64,000 bases of DNA from Pelagomonas calceolata (Eukaryota; Sar; Pelagophyceae; Pelagomonadales; Pelagomonadaceae), in the NCBI GenBank assembly GCA_918797485.1, contig CAKKNE010000003.1, forward strand, positions 682,001-746,000. Direction: 5' to 3'. A program made the position numbers and the translations under genes. The notes below the pieces were generated by a model. It searched no databases. It worked only from the letters and a program-made list of their open reading frames with translations, and was not told the origin of the DNA. Shown piece after piece: positions 35,466 to 43,855 of this stretch; the stretch's first letter is position 1, and each line of letters opens with the position of its first letter.

Positions 35466-36608
35466 ATGGCCGACTTCCAGCAGCAACCTCCCACGCGCAT
35501 CAAGCTGCGGCGCGACGCGATCATCCACGCCATCGCCTTTCATGACGAAATGTACGCCGTCGGCGACGACGAGGCCCTCACCGTCGTCGACGCGAGAACC
35601 GATCACAGTATAAGGCGTTTCGAAGAAGTGGGCACGGTGCTGAGCGTCTGTTTTGTGGGAGACCGCGTCGCGGCGGGGACGCTGCGCGGCGTCGTTTCAT
35701 TAAGAAAGATGTGCGACCATGAAACGTGGGACGGGCGCTGCAGCTGTGGCAGCGACGAGCTTGCCCTCGCGCCGGCCGGTGCCGACCGCGCGGGCGTCCG
35801 CGCAATCGCAGCATTTGAAAGCCGCCTCGCGGCCGGCGACGCCGCGGGGCGGGTCTGCGTGTGGTACGTCGGCGAGGCAGGCACGCAGCCGCTATTCTCG
35901 TTAAGGGCAGCGAAGGACCGGACCTGCGCCGTCGAGGCCCTCGCACTGGAGCAAACCTCGTTGGTCGTGGCCCGCTCGGCGCTCGGCGCGACGCAAGTGC
36001 CTCTCTTGTCGGCCTGGGGCTTGCACGACGACACGCCCCCGGAGGTGTCCTGGTCCTCGGACGAAGAGGAGGACGGCGACGCGAGCGACGACGGCGACGA
36101 GTTTGATCCGTGGCACCCTTCACTAACACAGCGCCTGGTCGTGAACCCCACTTCCGAAACCGTCGACGTGCACGCGGTCGCGCGTTCTAGTACTATGCTC
36201 GTCGCCGGGGCGTCCGACGGCTCGGTCGCGGCCTGGGACGCCGCGACCTTCGAGGTCCGGTGGCGCGGCTCCGTCGGCGCGAGCGTCCAGGCGCTGGCGC
36301 TCGCCGCGGGCAGGGTCGTTATCGTGCCTATTGGTGTTGGCGCGGCGGCGGCGCCGGTCTACATATCTGGCGCATTCGCGGACCGGGTCGCGCTCGCGCC
36401 GCCGGCGCGAAAGCCGATGGGTGGCGCGAATTGTGATGGGTGCGGCACGCCCGCACTCGTCTGGGACGGCAGCGTCCAGCAGGGGTGCCCCGTCTGCAGC
36501 GCCGGGACGGTGGTCAACGCGTGCGCGCTCGCGCGCGACGGGAAGCGGCTCCTGGCGGGCGGCTACGACCGGAGCCTGCACGCCTGGGACCTCTCCTCTG
36601 ACCAATGA
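35466..36608 (+). CDS. WD40 beta-propeller protein with a zinc-ribbon insert
   Basis: 380 residues, one exon. Blades can be seen at IIHAIAFHDEMYAVGDDEALTVVDARTD, VLSVCFVGDRVAAGTLRGVVSLR, VRAIAAFESRLAAGDAAGRVCVW, VHAVARSSTMLVAGASDGSVAAWD and, at the end, NACALARDGKRLLAGGYDRSLHAWDL. An acidic loop (SSDEEEDGDASDDGDEFD) lies mid-protein. Between the last two blades CDGCG...CPVC forms a four-Cys zinc ribbon, and CDHETWDGRCSCG may be another metal site. Scaffold role is likely. No orthologue is recognised. Confidence 0.75.
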   Translation: MADFQQQPPTRIKLRRDAIIHAIAFHDEMYAVGDDEALTVVDARTDHSIRRFEEVGTVLSVCFVGDRVAAGTLRGVVSLRKMCDHETWDGRCSCGSDELALAPAGADRAGVRAIAAFESRLAAGDAAGRVCVWYVGEAGTQPLFSLRAAKDRTCAVEALALEQTSLVVARSALGATQVPLLSAWGLHDDTPPEVSWSSDEEEDGDASDDGDEFDPWHPSLTQRLVVNPTSETVDVHAVARSSTMLVAGASDGSVAAWDAATFEVRWRGSVGASVQALALAAGRVVIVPIGVGAAAAPVYISGAFADRVALAPPARKPMGGANCDGCGTPALVWDGSVQQGCPVCSAGTVVNACALARDGKRLLAGGYDRSLHAWDLSSDQ

Positions 36609-36624
36609 CGGCCGACGCCACTGC

Positions 36625-36676
36625 CACGCAATCGCCGCGGCTATCACTCCCACGCCATCGCCGCGAATATCACTCC
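36625..36676. repeat. 26-bp tandem duplication downstream of the WD40/zinc gene
   Basis: Two adjacent 26-base units (36625-36650, 36651-36676), CACGC(A/C)ATCGCCGCG(GC/AA)TATCACTCC with three mismatches, in the 104-bp gap between two convergent stop codons. The word CGCCATCG(C/A)CGCG is also found in introner interiors and at 38708-38762. Confidence 0.75.
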
Positions 36677-36712
36677 TGTAACACACTGTATAACTTACAC
36701 AACACTGGCGTA

Positions 36713-38059
36713 CTACACCATCGCCGGCTCCCTCTCCCCCGACTCCTGGCGGCCGATCTTCTCGTAGCCCTTCTTTTTGGGAACGCGAGCCATCGACCGC
36801 GCCGGCACGGTCAACCGCGGCGGAATCACCAAATCGGCGTCAAATCGCAAATTCGAGAGCATGACGCCCGGGTCGCCCGAGATGTGCGGCGTCTTGCGCC
36901 GCCTTACTTCATACCGGATGCCCGCGCAGCAGACCGCTATTGAACTTCCAATCGCCACCACGATCAGGAAGAGGCGGAACGACGCGTAGCCCCGGTTACT
37001 ATCTATGACCGTGTCTGAACCGGTGGCCAGCGCCAGCAGCACGAACTGCGTCCCGATTTGGTCCATATTATCATTGTCGTCGTTGACGAGTATAAGCCGC
37101 CTCTCGCTACCATGAATGTCGGGGCAGAGGCACATGCCCTCGTAGTTGTCCACCGCTAAAGAACTGATCGTCTTCCCGTCACCGGTCCTCATGCCATTCA
37201 CATCCCACTCTATTAACAGTTTTTTGTCGAAGACACCGTCTGATACAGCAGCCTCGTACAGTCTGATGGTATTCGTCGTCTGAAAGGTCCGTTCCAGCAC
37301 CAACAACGACGCGGCGAGGGCCTCGAACTCGACGACTCCCAGAGGCGTGCCGTCGAGCACCGACGCGGTGTAGCTGATTGTAGAAGACGGGAGCGGCGGG
37401 TTCGTGAGCGACCCTTCATCGAGTGACCACGCGTAGACGTCGTGGTGTGTCTCATCATCACCATTAAGCGCGTACTCCGGCGTCGTCGCCACGTAAGTCT
37501 GGTCGTCGAGGCCCAAAGCTCTACCAGAAGCGAGCGTCAGGGCCTCGAAGCCCTTGTTGTCGAGGACCCTTGTTATTGCATCTTGCGGCGGCGCGAAGGG
37601 CGCGCCCAGAACGCTCCCCGTGATCGGATCCACTTCAATCACGCTTAGCTCACTTCCTTTGTGCTGGTGCGCCTCCGTGGAGACGAGCACGGTGCCGTCC
37701 CTTTCGATCGCGATGCCCTCGGAGTCCGCAGAAGGCTGCAGCGCGGTCCTCCGTATTGGATTAATCTCGAACGGGTCTAGTACAACGTCGGCCTCTACCA
37801 ATGCACCCTTGTCGTCGACGAAGAGCGCCGTATCTGTATCGACGAAGCGGCAGGCCGACAGCTCGCTGAGGGTCTGGCCGTCCCTCAGATTGTAGCCGAC
37901 GGGGAGGAGCTGGGACGCGAGGACTTTGACTTCTGTTACTTCGAAGGCTGTCGCGAGTGGGAGCAGCGCCAGCGCTGCCGTGACCTCGACGGCTCCGGTG
38001 AGCGGCAGCAACGCCGCGGCGGCTGCGAGCGCGGTGCGGGAGCGTCCTCTCCGCAGCAT
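36713..38059 (-). CDS. Esterase/phytase-like propeller protein with C-terminal membrane anchor
   Basis: 448 residues from the ATG at 38059 (MLRRGRSRTALAAAAALLPLTG), a signal peptide. The lumenal or extracellular body has the pattern of the esterase-like-activity-of-phytase family: CRFVDTDTALFVDDKG, SADSEGIAIERDGTVLVSTEAHQ, LDNKGFEALTLASGRALGLDDQTYVATTPEY, VEFEALAASLLVLERTF, DNYEGMCLCPDIHGSERRLILVNDDND. The NxEG(M/I), F-E-A-L and LVNDD motifs are typical of this six-bladed propeller. A membrane helix (FRLFLIVVAIGSSIAVCCAGI) and a basic cytoplasmic tail follow. Actual substrate is unknown. Confidence 0.75.
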   Translation of the reverse strand: MLRRGRSRTALAAAAALLPLTGAVEVTAALALLPLATAFEVTEVKVLASQLLPVGYNLRDGQTLSELSACRFVDTDTALFVDDKGALVEADVVLDPFEINPIRRTALQPSADSEGIAIERDGTVLVSTEAHQHKGSELSVIEVDPITGSVLGAPFAPPQDAITRVLDNKGFEALTLASGRALGLDDQTYVATTPEYALNGDDETHHDVYAWSLDEGSLTNPPLPSSTISYTASVLDGTPLGVVEFEALAASLLVLERTFQTTNTIRLYEAAVSDGVFDKKLLIEWDVNGMRTGDGKTISSLAVDNYEGMCLCPDIHGSERRLILVNDDNDNMDQIGTQFVLLALATGSDTVIDSNRGYASFRLFLIVVAIGSSIAVCCAGIRYEVRRRKTPHISGDPGVMLSNLRFDADLVIPPRLTVPARSMARVPKKKGYEKIGRQESGEREPAMV

Positions 38060-38199
38060 CCTCCTGTGGCAGGCTCCTGGCCGGGTGGCAGGCGCTTCAA
38101 CGCCGGGTGCCGGATCGATGGGATCGATGCGTGTCTTTGAGGTATGTCTTTGGCGCGTAACCGCTGAGTGGCAAAGGTGCGAGGCCACAAAAAAATCGC

Positions 38200-38223
38200 G
38201 CTAGCGTCCTGTAACACACTAGC
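38200..38223. promoter_or_regulatory. Shared near-palindromic promoter element, copy 10
   Basis: GCTAGCGTCCTGTAA, CACACTAGC, exactly 141 bp from each of the two divergent start codons (38059 and 38364). Nearly identical to the copy at 48068-48091. Confidence 0.78.
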
Positions 38224-38363
38224 GAAAAGCCGAGGTGATTGAAAGGCTAAACAAGCCGCTAAATCCGCCGCGCGCGCAGCCCGGCACGCCTGACGCGGCC
38301 CAAACCCACTGCTCCTGTACAAGGTTGTCGGCGTTGGTGCCCGCTGTGGTCCAGAGCGACGCT

Positions 38364-38588
38364 ATGATCTACAACACGGAGTCCTCGCTCTTCCAGAGCT
38401 TCCTCTCCTCGGGCAAGCACAAGCCGACCAGCGACGAGGTGATCGATGCGCTGAACGTGATCAAGGCGGAGACGCCGAACCGGAGCCCCGAGCAGATGGC
38501 GGCGACGTTGAGGGCGAAGTACCCGCAGTGGGTCCTCGAGGACCTGGACTGGGCAGAACTCAGCCGCAAGATGGGCGACGACGATTAA
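38364..38588 (+). CDS. Small acidic protein, 74 residues
   Basis: MIYNTESSLFQSFLSSGKHKP, then SDEVIDALNVIKAETPNRSPEQMAATLRAKYPQWVLEDLDWAELSRKMGDDD. Three helices and well-spaced hydrophobic residues suggest a real folded domain rather than chance. The ATG is the only Met near the start, and a promoter element lies 141 bp upstream. No family recognised. Because it is so short an annotation pipeline could miss it. Confidence 0.6.
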   Translation: MIYNTESSLFQSFLSSGKHKPTSDEVIDALNVIKAETPNRSPEQMAATLRAKYPQWVLEDLDWAELSRKMGDDD

Positions 38589-38707
38589 TTGCCGTGTCCG
38601 TGGCGACAGCGCGGCGGCGACGGCGCGGCGGCGCAGCGCTCCGCACCGGCCGTGTGGCACGGCGGTGCGGTTGGGTAAATTGACTTGACTTCTCTCCTAG
38701 ATATACG

Positions 38708-38762
38708 CCATCGCCTTACGCCATCGACGCGCCGAACCATCGCCTTACGCCATCGACGCGCC
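38708..38762. repeat. Two exact 26-bp direct repeats with an introner-like core
   Basis: Units 38708-38733 and 38737-38762 are identical (CCATCGCCTTACGCC followed by ATCGACGCGCC), separated by GAA. They lie in the 225-bp gap between convergent genes. Each holds CGCCATCGACGCG, the word found in the middle of introners at 50859-51061, 51184-51335 and 7238-7310. Confidence 0.85.
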
Positions 38763-38813
38763 CCAGAGACAAAGACTCGCGCAAACCCCAACCTTACGCA
38801 AAAGGAACCCAGC

Positions 38814-40139
38814 CTAGAACGAATCCACGAGGAACTTGTTGACGAACTTGTTCAGCAGGTCGCCGGGCTTGGAGTTCTCGTTCGAGTCGTCGAAGTCCGC
38901 CGGTCTATCTTTAACAAGACCGCCGAACCAGGACACCGCGTGGTACCGGTCGCCCTTGAACACGTTCCTACCATGCAAGACACGGTAGTTGTCGCACAAC
39001 AGCACGTCGCCGGGCTGCATGGGGATGTCCCGGATGTTCTTCTGCGAGACCTCGTTGATGTGGTCCAAGTCGGCAGAAGGAATGGGAGATAAATCCCCGT
39101 AAAAGACCTCCGTCATCCCGACCTCGGGGACCGTACAAGGCCGCCTATCACGTAAGTAGCGCGCGTGGTTGTGGATGTTGCAGAACCAGAGCAACTCGCC
39201 CGTCACGGGGTGGCGGTTGAAGGGCGAGGCAATCTGCTCGATGGCTTGCATGCGCATCGGCTTGCCGTCGGCGCCGTACTTCATTTCCAAATCCATATCG
39301 AATTTCGGGGCCACTAACTTGTCCACTAAGACTCTAGCTCCTTCCATGATGGGCTCCTTGAGTCGCACCTCCGTCTTCTTCGGCAGGCCCGTCTTGTCAA
39401 CAATAACATCAGGTAAATTGATATCAAAGTCGGCGCCCTCGAGGAAGTCCATATCCAGGTTCGAGACCGAGATGCGGATCTTCCGGTCGTAGATCCGTTG
39501 CGCTACGTCCGCATCCAAATCGCGCGCGATCTTCGCCGCGTCGGCGATGAAGAACTCGCCGCCCTCGACCGTCGCCGGTTTGAAGCACACAAAAGCTCCA
39601 TAGGTCGCTGTTTTCTTATGGGTACTCTCTTGGTGGAGGCCGATGTAGTGCCTCGACAGGGACTCCTTGTTGACCTCCTCGTAGATCGCGTCCTCCTGGG
39701 ACGCGAAAGACCGCAAGCCGGAGGTGTGGATCGGATCTAAACAAGGGTCGAGCCCGACGGCCTCGTAGAACTGCCTGAAACCTTGTTCGGTCTTCATCAG
39801 ATCAAAACCACGGAACCAGATGCAGCCCGTCTTCTCGAGTTCCGCCAGGATGTCCTCGCTGTGTTCGCGGAAGTACTCGACGCCCTCGTTACCATTGCTG
39901 ATTCTTTCCGAGGGGCACTGCTCCGGGAGCGGTTGCTGGTTCTGCCTGGCCTCGACAATGTTGACGTTGTCGGCGTCCCAGATCGTCGCCGGGCAGTCGG
40001 GGATGTTGCCCGTGAGGTCGCGCGCCTCCGTCGCGACGGGCGCGGCTTCGAGCGTGGCCGCTCGTTGGGCCTGGGGCGCCTTGGGCTGGCTGCTCGGCAC
40101 GAGCGCCGCGGCGGCCGGGATTAAGGAGAGGACGCGCAT
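38814..40139 (-). CDS. TauD/TfdA-type Fe(II)/2-oxoglutarate dioxygenase, plastid or secretory N-terminus
   Basis: 441 residues. MRVLSLIPAAAALVPSSQPKAP is a signal-like start. The catalytic domain begins near residue 85. The metal ligands are H and E in LHQEST (about residue 170) and the distal His in RVLHGRNVF (about 385), with GDRYHAVSWFG supplying a possible 2-oxoglutarate-binding Arg. HxE in place of HxD is known in this superfamily. SPFNRHPVTGELLWFCNIHNHARYLRDRR lies between them. The family includes taurine, gamma-butyrobetaine and clavaminate-type enzymes. The substrate here cannot be inferred. Confidence 0.8.
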   Translation of the reverse strand: MRVLSLIPAAAALVPSSQPKAPQAQRAATLEAAPVATEARDLTGNIPDCPATIWDADNVNIVEARQNQQPLPEQCPSERISNGNEGVEYFREHSEDILAELEKTGCIWFRGFDLMKTEQGFRQFYEAVGLDPCLDPIHTSGLRSFASQEDAIYEEVNKESLSRHYIGLHQESTHKKTATYGAFVCFKPATVEGGEFFIADAAKIARDLDADVAQRIYDRKIRISVSNLDMDFLEGADFDINLPDVIVDKTGLPKKTEVRLKEPIMEGARVLVDKLVAPKFDMDLEMKYGADGKPMRMQAIEQIASPFNRHPVTGELLWFCNIHNHARYLRDRRPCTVPEVGMTEVFYGDLSPIPSADLDHINEVSQKNIRDIPMQPGDVLLCDNYRVLHGRNVFKGDRYHAVSWFGGLVKDRPADFDDSNENSKPGDLLNKFVNKFLVDSF

Positions 40140-40235
40140 GTTATCGCGGTCTAGGAGCTGCTAAGAGCTGTCTGCAGGGATGCCCTCTACCACGTGTTAG
40201 AGCTATCCGCGGCGGCTCTCCGTCGAGCAGAAAGT

Positions 40236-40272
40236 GCTAGCGTGGCTACTGTGACTTTCAAGACACTTTAGC
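40236..40272. promoter_or_regulatory. Shared near-palindromic promoter element, copy 11 (expanded core)
   Basis: GCTAGCGTGGCTACTGTGAC, TTTCAAGACACTTTAGC: both ends match the consensus but the centre is about 14 bases longer and the right end is CACTTTAGC. It lies between the dioxygenase (ATG 40139, 97 bp) and the nucleotidyltransferase (ATG 40639). The 499-bp region shows nothing else. Confidence 0.5.
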
Positions 40273-40638
40273 TGCTCAGTGGCACGTTCTATGCTGCACC
40301 ACGCGCGTCCTAGCCAAGATTGCGTCCTGAGCAAAAGCAAGCACCTCTAGTATGTAAGTTCACTAACAAGAGGCCATCCGTTGCGGCGAGGATGCCTCCG
40401 GCGCCGAACAACGTCCCCGTGCAGGCCTTAAGCAGGCTGTCCAGCACCAGGCCGCAAAACCCGTGCCAGCCAGAGCAATCGATCGAGCCTGCAGTTTGCC
40501 GCTGTCCTGGACGATTGCGTGACCTCAGCAGTCTAGAGGACATACCAGCAGTGCCGCACAAGCTGCACGTCCACTCATAATGAGCAGCATGGCCCACAAA
40601 AACCTGGAGAGCACATAGACTCTCACAAGAGCTAAAAC

Positions 40639-43239
40639 ATGACTCCACCACCGCCGCGACGGCGCAAGCGCACGAGCTCCGGCGCCGACAGGAGAAAACG
40701 CATGGCCGAGCACCGACGAGCCTCGACAGTCTGCGCGAAGGCGCTCGAAGAGACGCCGCCGCGCACCGCGCTCTGGGACGCGAGGCCAGCGCCGCCGCTG
40801 CCGCCGCCGCCCGCGGCGCCCACAACACCTCGACAACACCCCGACGAATCGGAAGATGACTTCCGGGCGCGCCTGGAGACCGTCCGCCAGCTCCGCGACC
40901 GATTGGAGACGGACGACCGCATGAACCTGGCCTGCGAGTGCGCGAAGCGCGGCGTGGCCTTTGATGGAGACGACAGCGCCGCGATGCTACGGCGGCGGCT
41001 CGCCCAGGACCTCGTACCAAGGACGTACGCGTCGGCGTCGGCGCGGAAACAGAGCCGCGCGGCGCGGCGCAAGGCGCAGCGCAGGGCCAACAGGGCCCTC
41101 GGGCGGCTATCCAGTGGCCCGCTCATGGACGAGATCCGCGCTGCCAAGCTGTCCAAGCTGTCGCGCGCCGCGGCGGCGCCGACCACGCCGCGCGCGCTGC
41201 GGACGGCCGAGGCAGCCGACGTCGTCGCCGCGCTGTCGCCGCCGCGCGCGCCGCCGCCGGCGACTCCATTAAAACGCGGCACGAGCTTGGACGCCCTCGA
41301 CGCGGCCTGGCCGGCCTGGGGCCAGGAGCCCGAGCTCGTGGCGACTAGAAGAAGGGCCGCCGACGCGCTCGACCGGGCCGAAGCATCTCGCACAAGAGCC
41401 GAGGCCCTCGACACTCGAAGTGCGTGGGCGTCCTACGTCGTCGCCGCGGCCGAGGCCGAACGAGCGAGGCGGATTGCGGTCAACGACGAATTGGACTGGG
41501 CGAACCAGCTCGAACGAGAACGGCGCCAGAAGTGGGCCGCCGAAGCGGCCCAAAGGGAGCAACGGAGGAGAATCAGAGAAGGCTTCGCGCGCGAAACACA
41601 AGGCACGCGCTGGTTCGAGGGTCTCATCGAGCGGAAGAATGAAGATTATGAGGTCGCGTGTCCCTACGCGGCCTTCGGGTGCCGCCACTGTGGGCCGCGG
41701 TCGACGATCAGTCAACATCTGGAGACGTGCCCCGCGCGGCCCCAGGAGAGCTCATCGCCGGACAAGCTCCAGAAGGATTATGATATCGTGTGTCCGAACT
41801 CGTTCATGGGCTGTTCGTGTACGTTTCCCCTATCGCAACTCGCGGCGCACCTACAAACTTGTACGTATTCCGACACGTCGCGCGCGTCCGAAAGGTCGCA
41901 ACGGACGGACGCGCAACTAAAAGCTCAAAAGAGCGCCGAGCAGGAGCGAGCTCGACGGTTGAGGGACGAGAGCGGCATCGCGCTGGCGCGGGCGGCGGCG
42001 CGCGTCGCTCGCAAGAAGGGCCTGGCGCCTCAAGCGGAGGTGACGATCCAGACGGCGAAGCTCGTGACGGACGAGGTGCAGAATACGGGTTTACGGCGAC
42101 TGGGCGCGGAGCTGCGGGAGACAGCCGCGGCGGCCGCGGCGGCAGCGGCAGCGAGGGGCAATGCAAGAAGAGCGGCGATCCAAGTCATCGCCGCCGTCGC
42201 GCAAAGAGCGTTCTCGTCGACGAACTGCGAGGCCAAGGTGTTTGGGTCCTGTGCTTATGGGCTCGATGCGGCGTCGTCCGACGTCGACCTCGTCATTACG
42301 AATTGGTGCGACGGTGAGTTAATTGAGGACCGGCCGTACGTCGCTTATGTGCTGTTGCGGTTCGCGCAGCATTTAAGAGCGGAGCCTTCCGTCGTTGTCG
42401 ACAGAGTGCTGGATCGCGCGCGCGTTCCCGTCATCCGAGCCACTATTTACGTCGACGACGGCTCCGTGCCCGTTGACGTCTCGCTCGAATGTGCGTCTCA
42501 TACTGGATTGGCTGCGGCCGAACTTGGGAGAAGCTTGGTGGACGAGGTGTCGCAGCTCGCTCCGGCGGCGGTGGCCGTCCGCGCTCTACTCAGAAAGGCG
42601 GGCCTGAACGACGCCTACACGGGCGGCCTACCGTCCTACGCCGTACTGCTGATGCTCTACTACGCGACTCTCAATGGCGACGAGCCTAGAAGTGCCAGGA
42701 AGAAGCCCGTGGATGCGCTCGCGGACGCGTCGTGGGTGCAAGCCTCGCCCGCCGAGCATCTGTTGAGAGCCACTCCTACAACACCGCACCGCAAGAAGTC
42801 GACGGCCTCCGAGAGTCTGAGGCCGACGTATGCGCGGTCCGCCCCTAGACAAGCCCCCACGCCGCCGCCGCGCCGGAGCGCGCCTCCAGCATCTATTGGG
42901 CGCGAGGTCGCGAAGCAGCTCTTGGCGAGCGGGCCTATTCTAAAGGGCGACGACGCTGCGTTAGCGTCAACGCTCCTCAACTTCTTCCGCTTATTTGGCC
43001 GGGAGAGCCAGATCTCGGTTTCGGTGCGCGACGGTGGGCGGCGCCTGGCCCACGGGGACTCGTTGGGCGGCCTGTTCGTCGAGGATCCATTAGATGTGTC
43101 GAACAACGTCGCGCGGGCGGCGTTCCGCGGCAAGGACGTGCTGGCGCTCTTTTCTCGCGCGCACGATAGATTGCGGGACGCGCTCCTGGCGCGCAACCGG
43201 CGCGTGCTGGACGCGCTGTTCGTGGACGACGAGGAGTGA
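40639..43239 (+). CDS. Non-canonical poly(A)/poly(U) polymerase with two TRAF-type zinc fingers
   Basis: 866 residues, one exon. The first third is basic, Pro-rich and coiled. Two TRAF-like fingers lie at about residues 337-365 (CPYAAFGCRHCG...ISQHLETCP) and 381-410 (CPNSFMGCSCTF...LAAHLQTC). A nucleotidyltransferase domain starts near residue 530: VFGSCAYGLDAASSDVDLVI is the G-S...D-x-D motif, and VPVDVSLE supplies the third acidic residue. The central domain has LPSYAVLLMLYYA, and SLLNFFRLFG-type sequence (TLLNFFRLFGRE, about 779) is the PAP-associated region. Trf4/5- or TUTase-type activity on RNA is expected. The finger combination is unusual. Confidence 0.85.
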   Translation: MTPPPPRRRKRTSSGADRRKRMAEHRRASTVCAKALEETPPRTALWDARPAPPLPPPPAAPTTPRQHPDESEDDFRARLETVRQLRDRLETDDRMNLACECAKRGVAFDGDDSAAMLRRRLAQDLVPRTYASASARKQSRAARRKAQRRANRALGRLSSGPLMDEIRAAKLSKLSRAAAAPTTPRALRTAEAADVVAALSPPRAPPPATPLKRGTSLDALDAAWPAWGQEPELVATRRRAADALDRAEASRTRAEALDTRSAWASYVVAAAEAERARRIAVNDELDWANQLERERRQKWAAEAAQREQRRRIREGFARETQGTRWFEGLIERKNEDYEVACPYAAFGCRHCGPRSTISQHLETCPARPQESSSPDKLQKDYDIVCPNSFMGCSCTFPLSQLAAHLQTCTYSDTSRASERSQRTDAQLKAQKSAEQERARRLRDESGIALARAAARVARKKGLAPQAEVTIQTAKLVTDEVQNTGLRRLGAELRETAAAAAAAAAARGNARRAAIQVIAAVAQRAFSSTNCEAKVFGSCAYGLDAASSDVDLVITNWCDGELIEDRPYVAYVLLRFAQHLRAEPSVVVDRVLDRARVPVIRATIYVDDGSVPVDVSLECASHTGLAAAELGRSLVDEVSQLAPAAVAVRALLRKAGLNDAYTGGLPSYAVLLMLYYATLNGDEPRSARKKPVDALADASWVQASPAEHLLRATPTTPHRKKSTASESLRPTYARSAPRQAPTPPPRRSAPPASIGREVAKQLLASGPILKGDDAALASTLLNFFRLFGRESQISVSVRDGGRRLAHGDSLGGLFVEDPLDVSNNVARAAFRGKDVLALFSRAHDRLRDALLARNRRVLDALFVDDEE

Positions 43240-43269
43240 TGTGTCATCTGTGTAATTTTTGTGAGATGC

Positions 43270-43629
43270 TTACACACTAGTTTCGCGGGCGCGGAGCAAG
43301 GCTCGCACGTTTCGCAATTGGTGCTCAATCGCCGTAGTGAGCGGGTGTGCGCCACCAAGCACGCGCCGTGCTATCAGATCCGTCTCCTCGAGCGTTGTCA
43401 CGGCCTCGTGAAGATCGTTGAGCGTGGCTCCGGGGTCCCTGCCCAACGCAAGCGCGTAATTGCACCTCAAATCGAGCGTCACATCAGAACTATCTCCGAG
43501 AACGCGTCGGGCCACGGGAATATTTTTGCGCAACAGTTTCTTGGCTTGTCCGAAGCGCTGTAGATCAACAAGGGACGACGCGTAGTTGTTGGCCGCTATA
43601 ATCGGCTGGAGTATAGTTCTCCGCGGCAT
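43270..43629 (-). pseudogene. Kinesin-light-chain-type TPR fragment 2
   Basis: 119 codons with an ATG (43629): MPRRTILQPIIAANNYASSLVDLQRFGQAKKLLRKNIPVARRVLG and continuing through ATLNDLHEAVTTLEETDLIARRVLGGAHPLTTAIEHQLRNVRALLRARET. It aligns over its full length with the fragment at 28560-29015, including the AANNYA(T/S)SL(L/V)DLQR and RRVLG blocks and the RRRET/RARET end before the stop. It starts in mid-repeat, so the ATG is probably fortuitous. It reads as a second truncated copy of the same dispersed family. Confidence 0.6.
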
Positions 43630-43633
43630 TTAC

Positions 43634-43846
43634 ATGGGAAGCCTCATCCTCGGCGCTTCGCGGCAGGACGCCTTCGGCTACACGTTCGTCGCGGCGGCGC
43701 TCAACGCTCTCCGGTTTGCGCTCTCGGGCGACGCTGAAACCGTCGGAGTTGGGAAGAAAGGGCAGGTCTTCTTCGTCGCGTTCCCATTGCTCGTCGCCCT
43801 AGCATCGTTCGCGACGCTCGAACCGTCGGAATTGCTCTCCCCGTAG
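43634..43846 (+). CDS. Small hydrophobic open frame, possible membrane peptide
   Basis: 70 codons from an ATG: MGSLILGASRQDAFGYTFVAAALNALRFAL, a polar middle, then GQVFFVAFPLLVALASFATLEP. Two hydrophobic segments with balanced polar ends look like a piece of a transporter or plastid membrane protein. It abuts the TPR fragment head to head (4 bp) and the carotenoid gene tail to tail (9 bp), leaving no room for its own promoter. It may be a gene fragment. Confidence 0.35.
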   Translation: MGSLILGASRQDAFGYTFVAAALNALRFALSGDAETVGVGKKGQVFFVAFPLLVALASFATLEPSELLSP

Positions 43847-43855
43847 TGCGATCTA

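Noticed and set aside
43262-43280. GCTTACACACTAG as another promoter element copy
   Set aside because: Only one half of the near-palindrome is present and no gene starts nearby.
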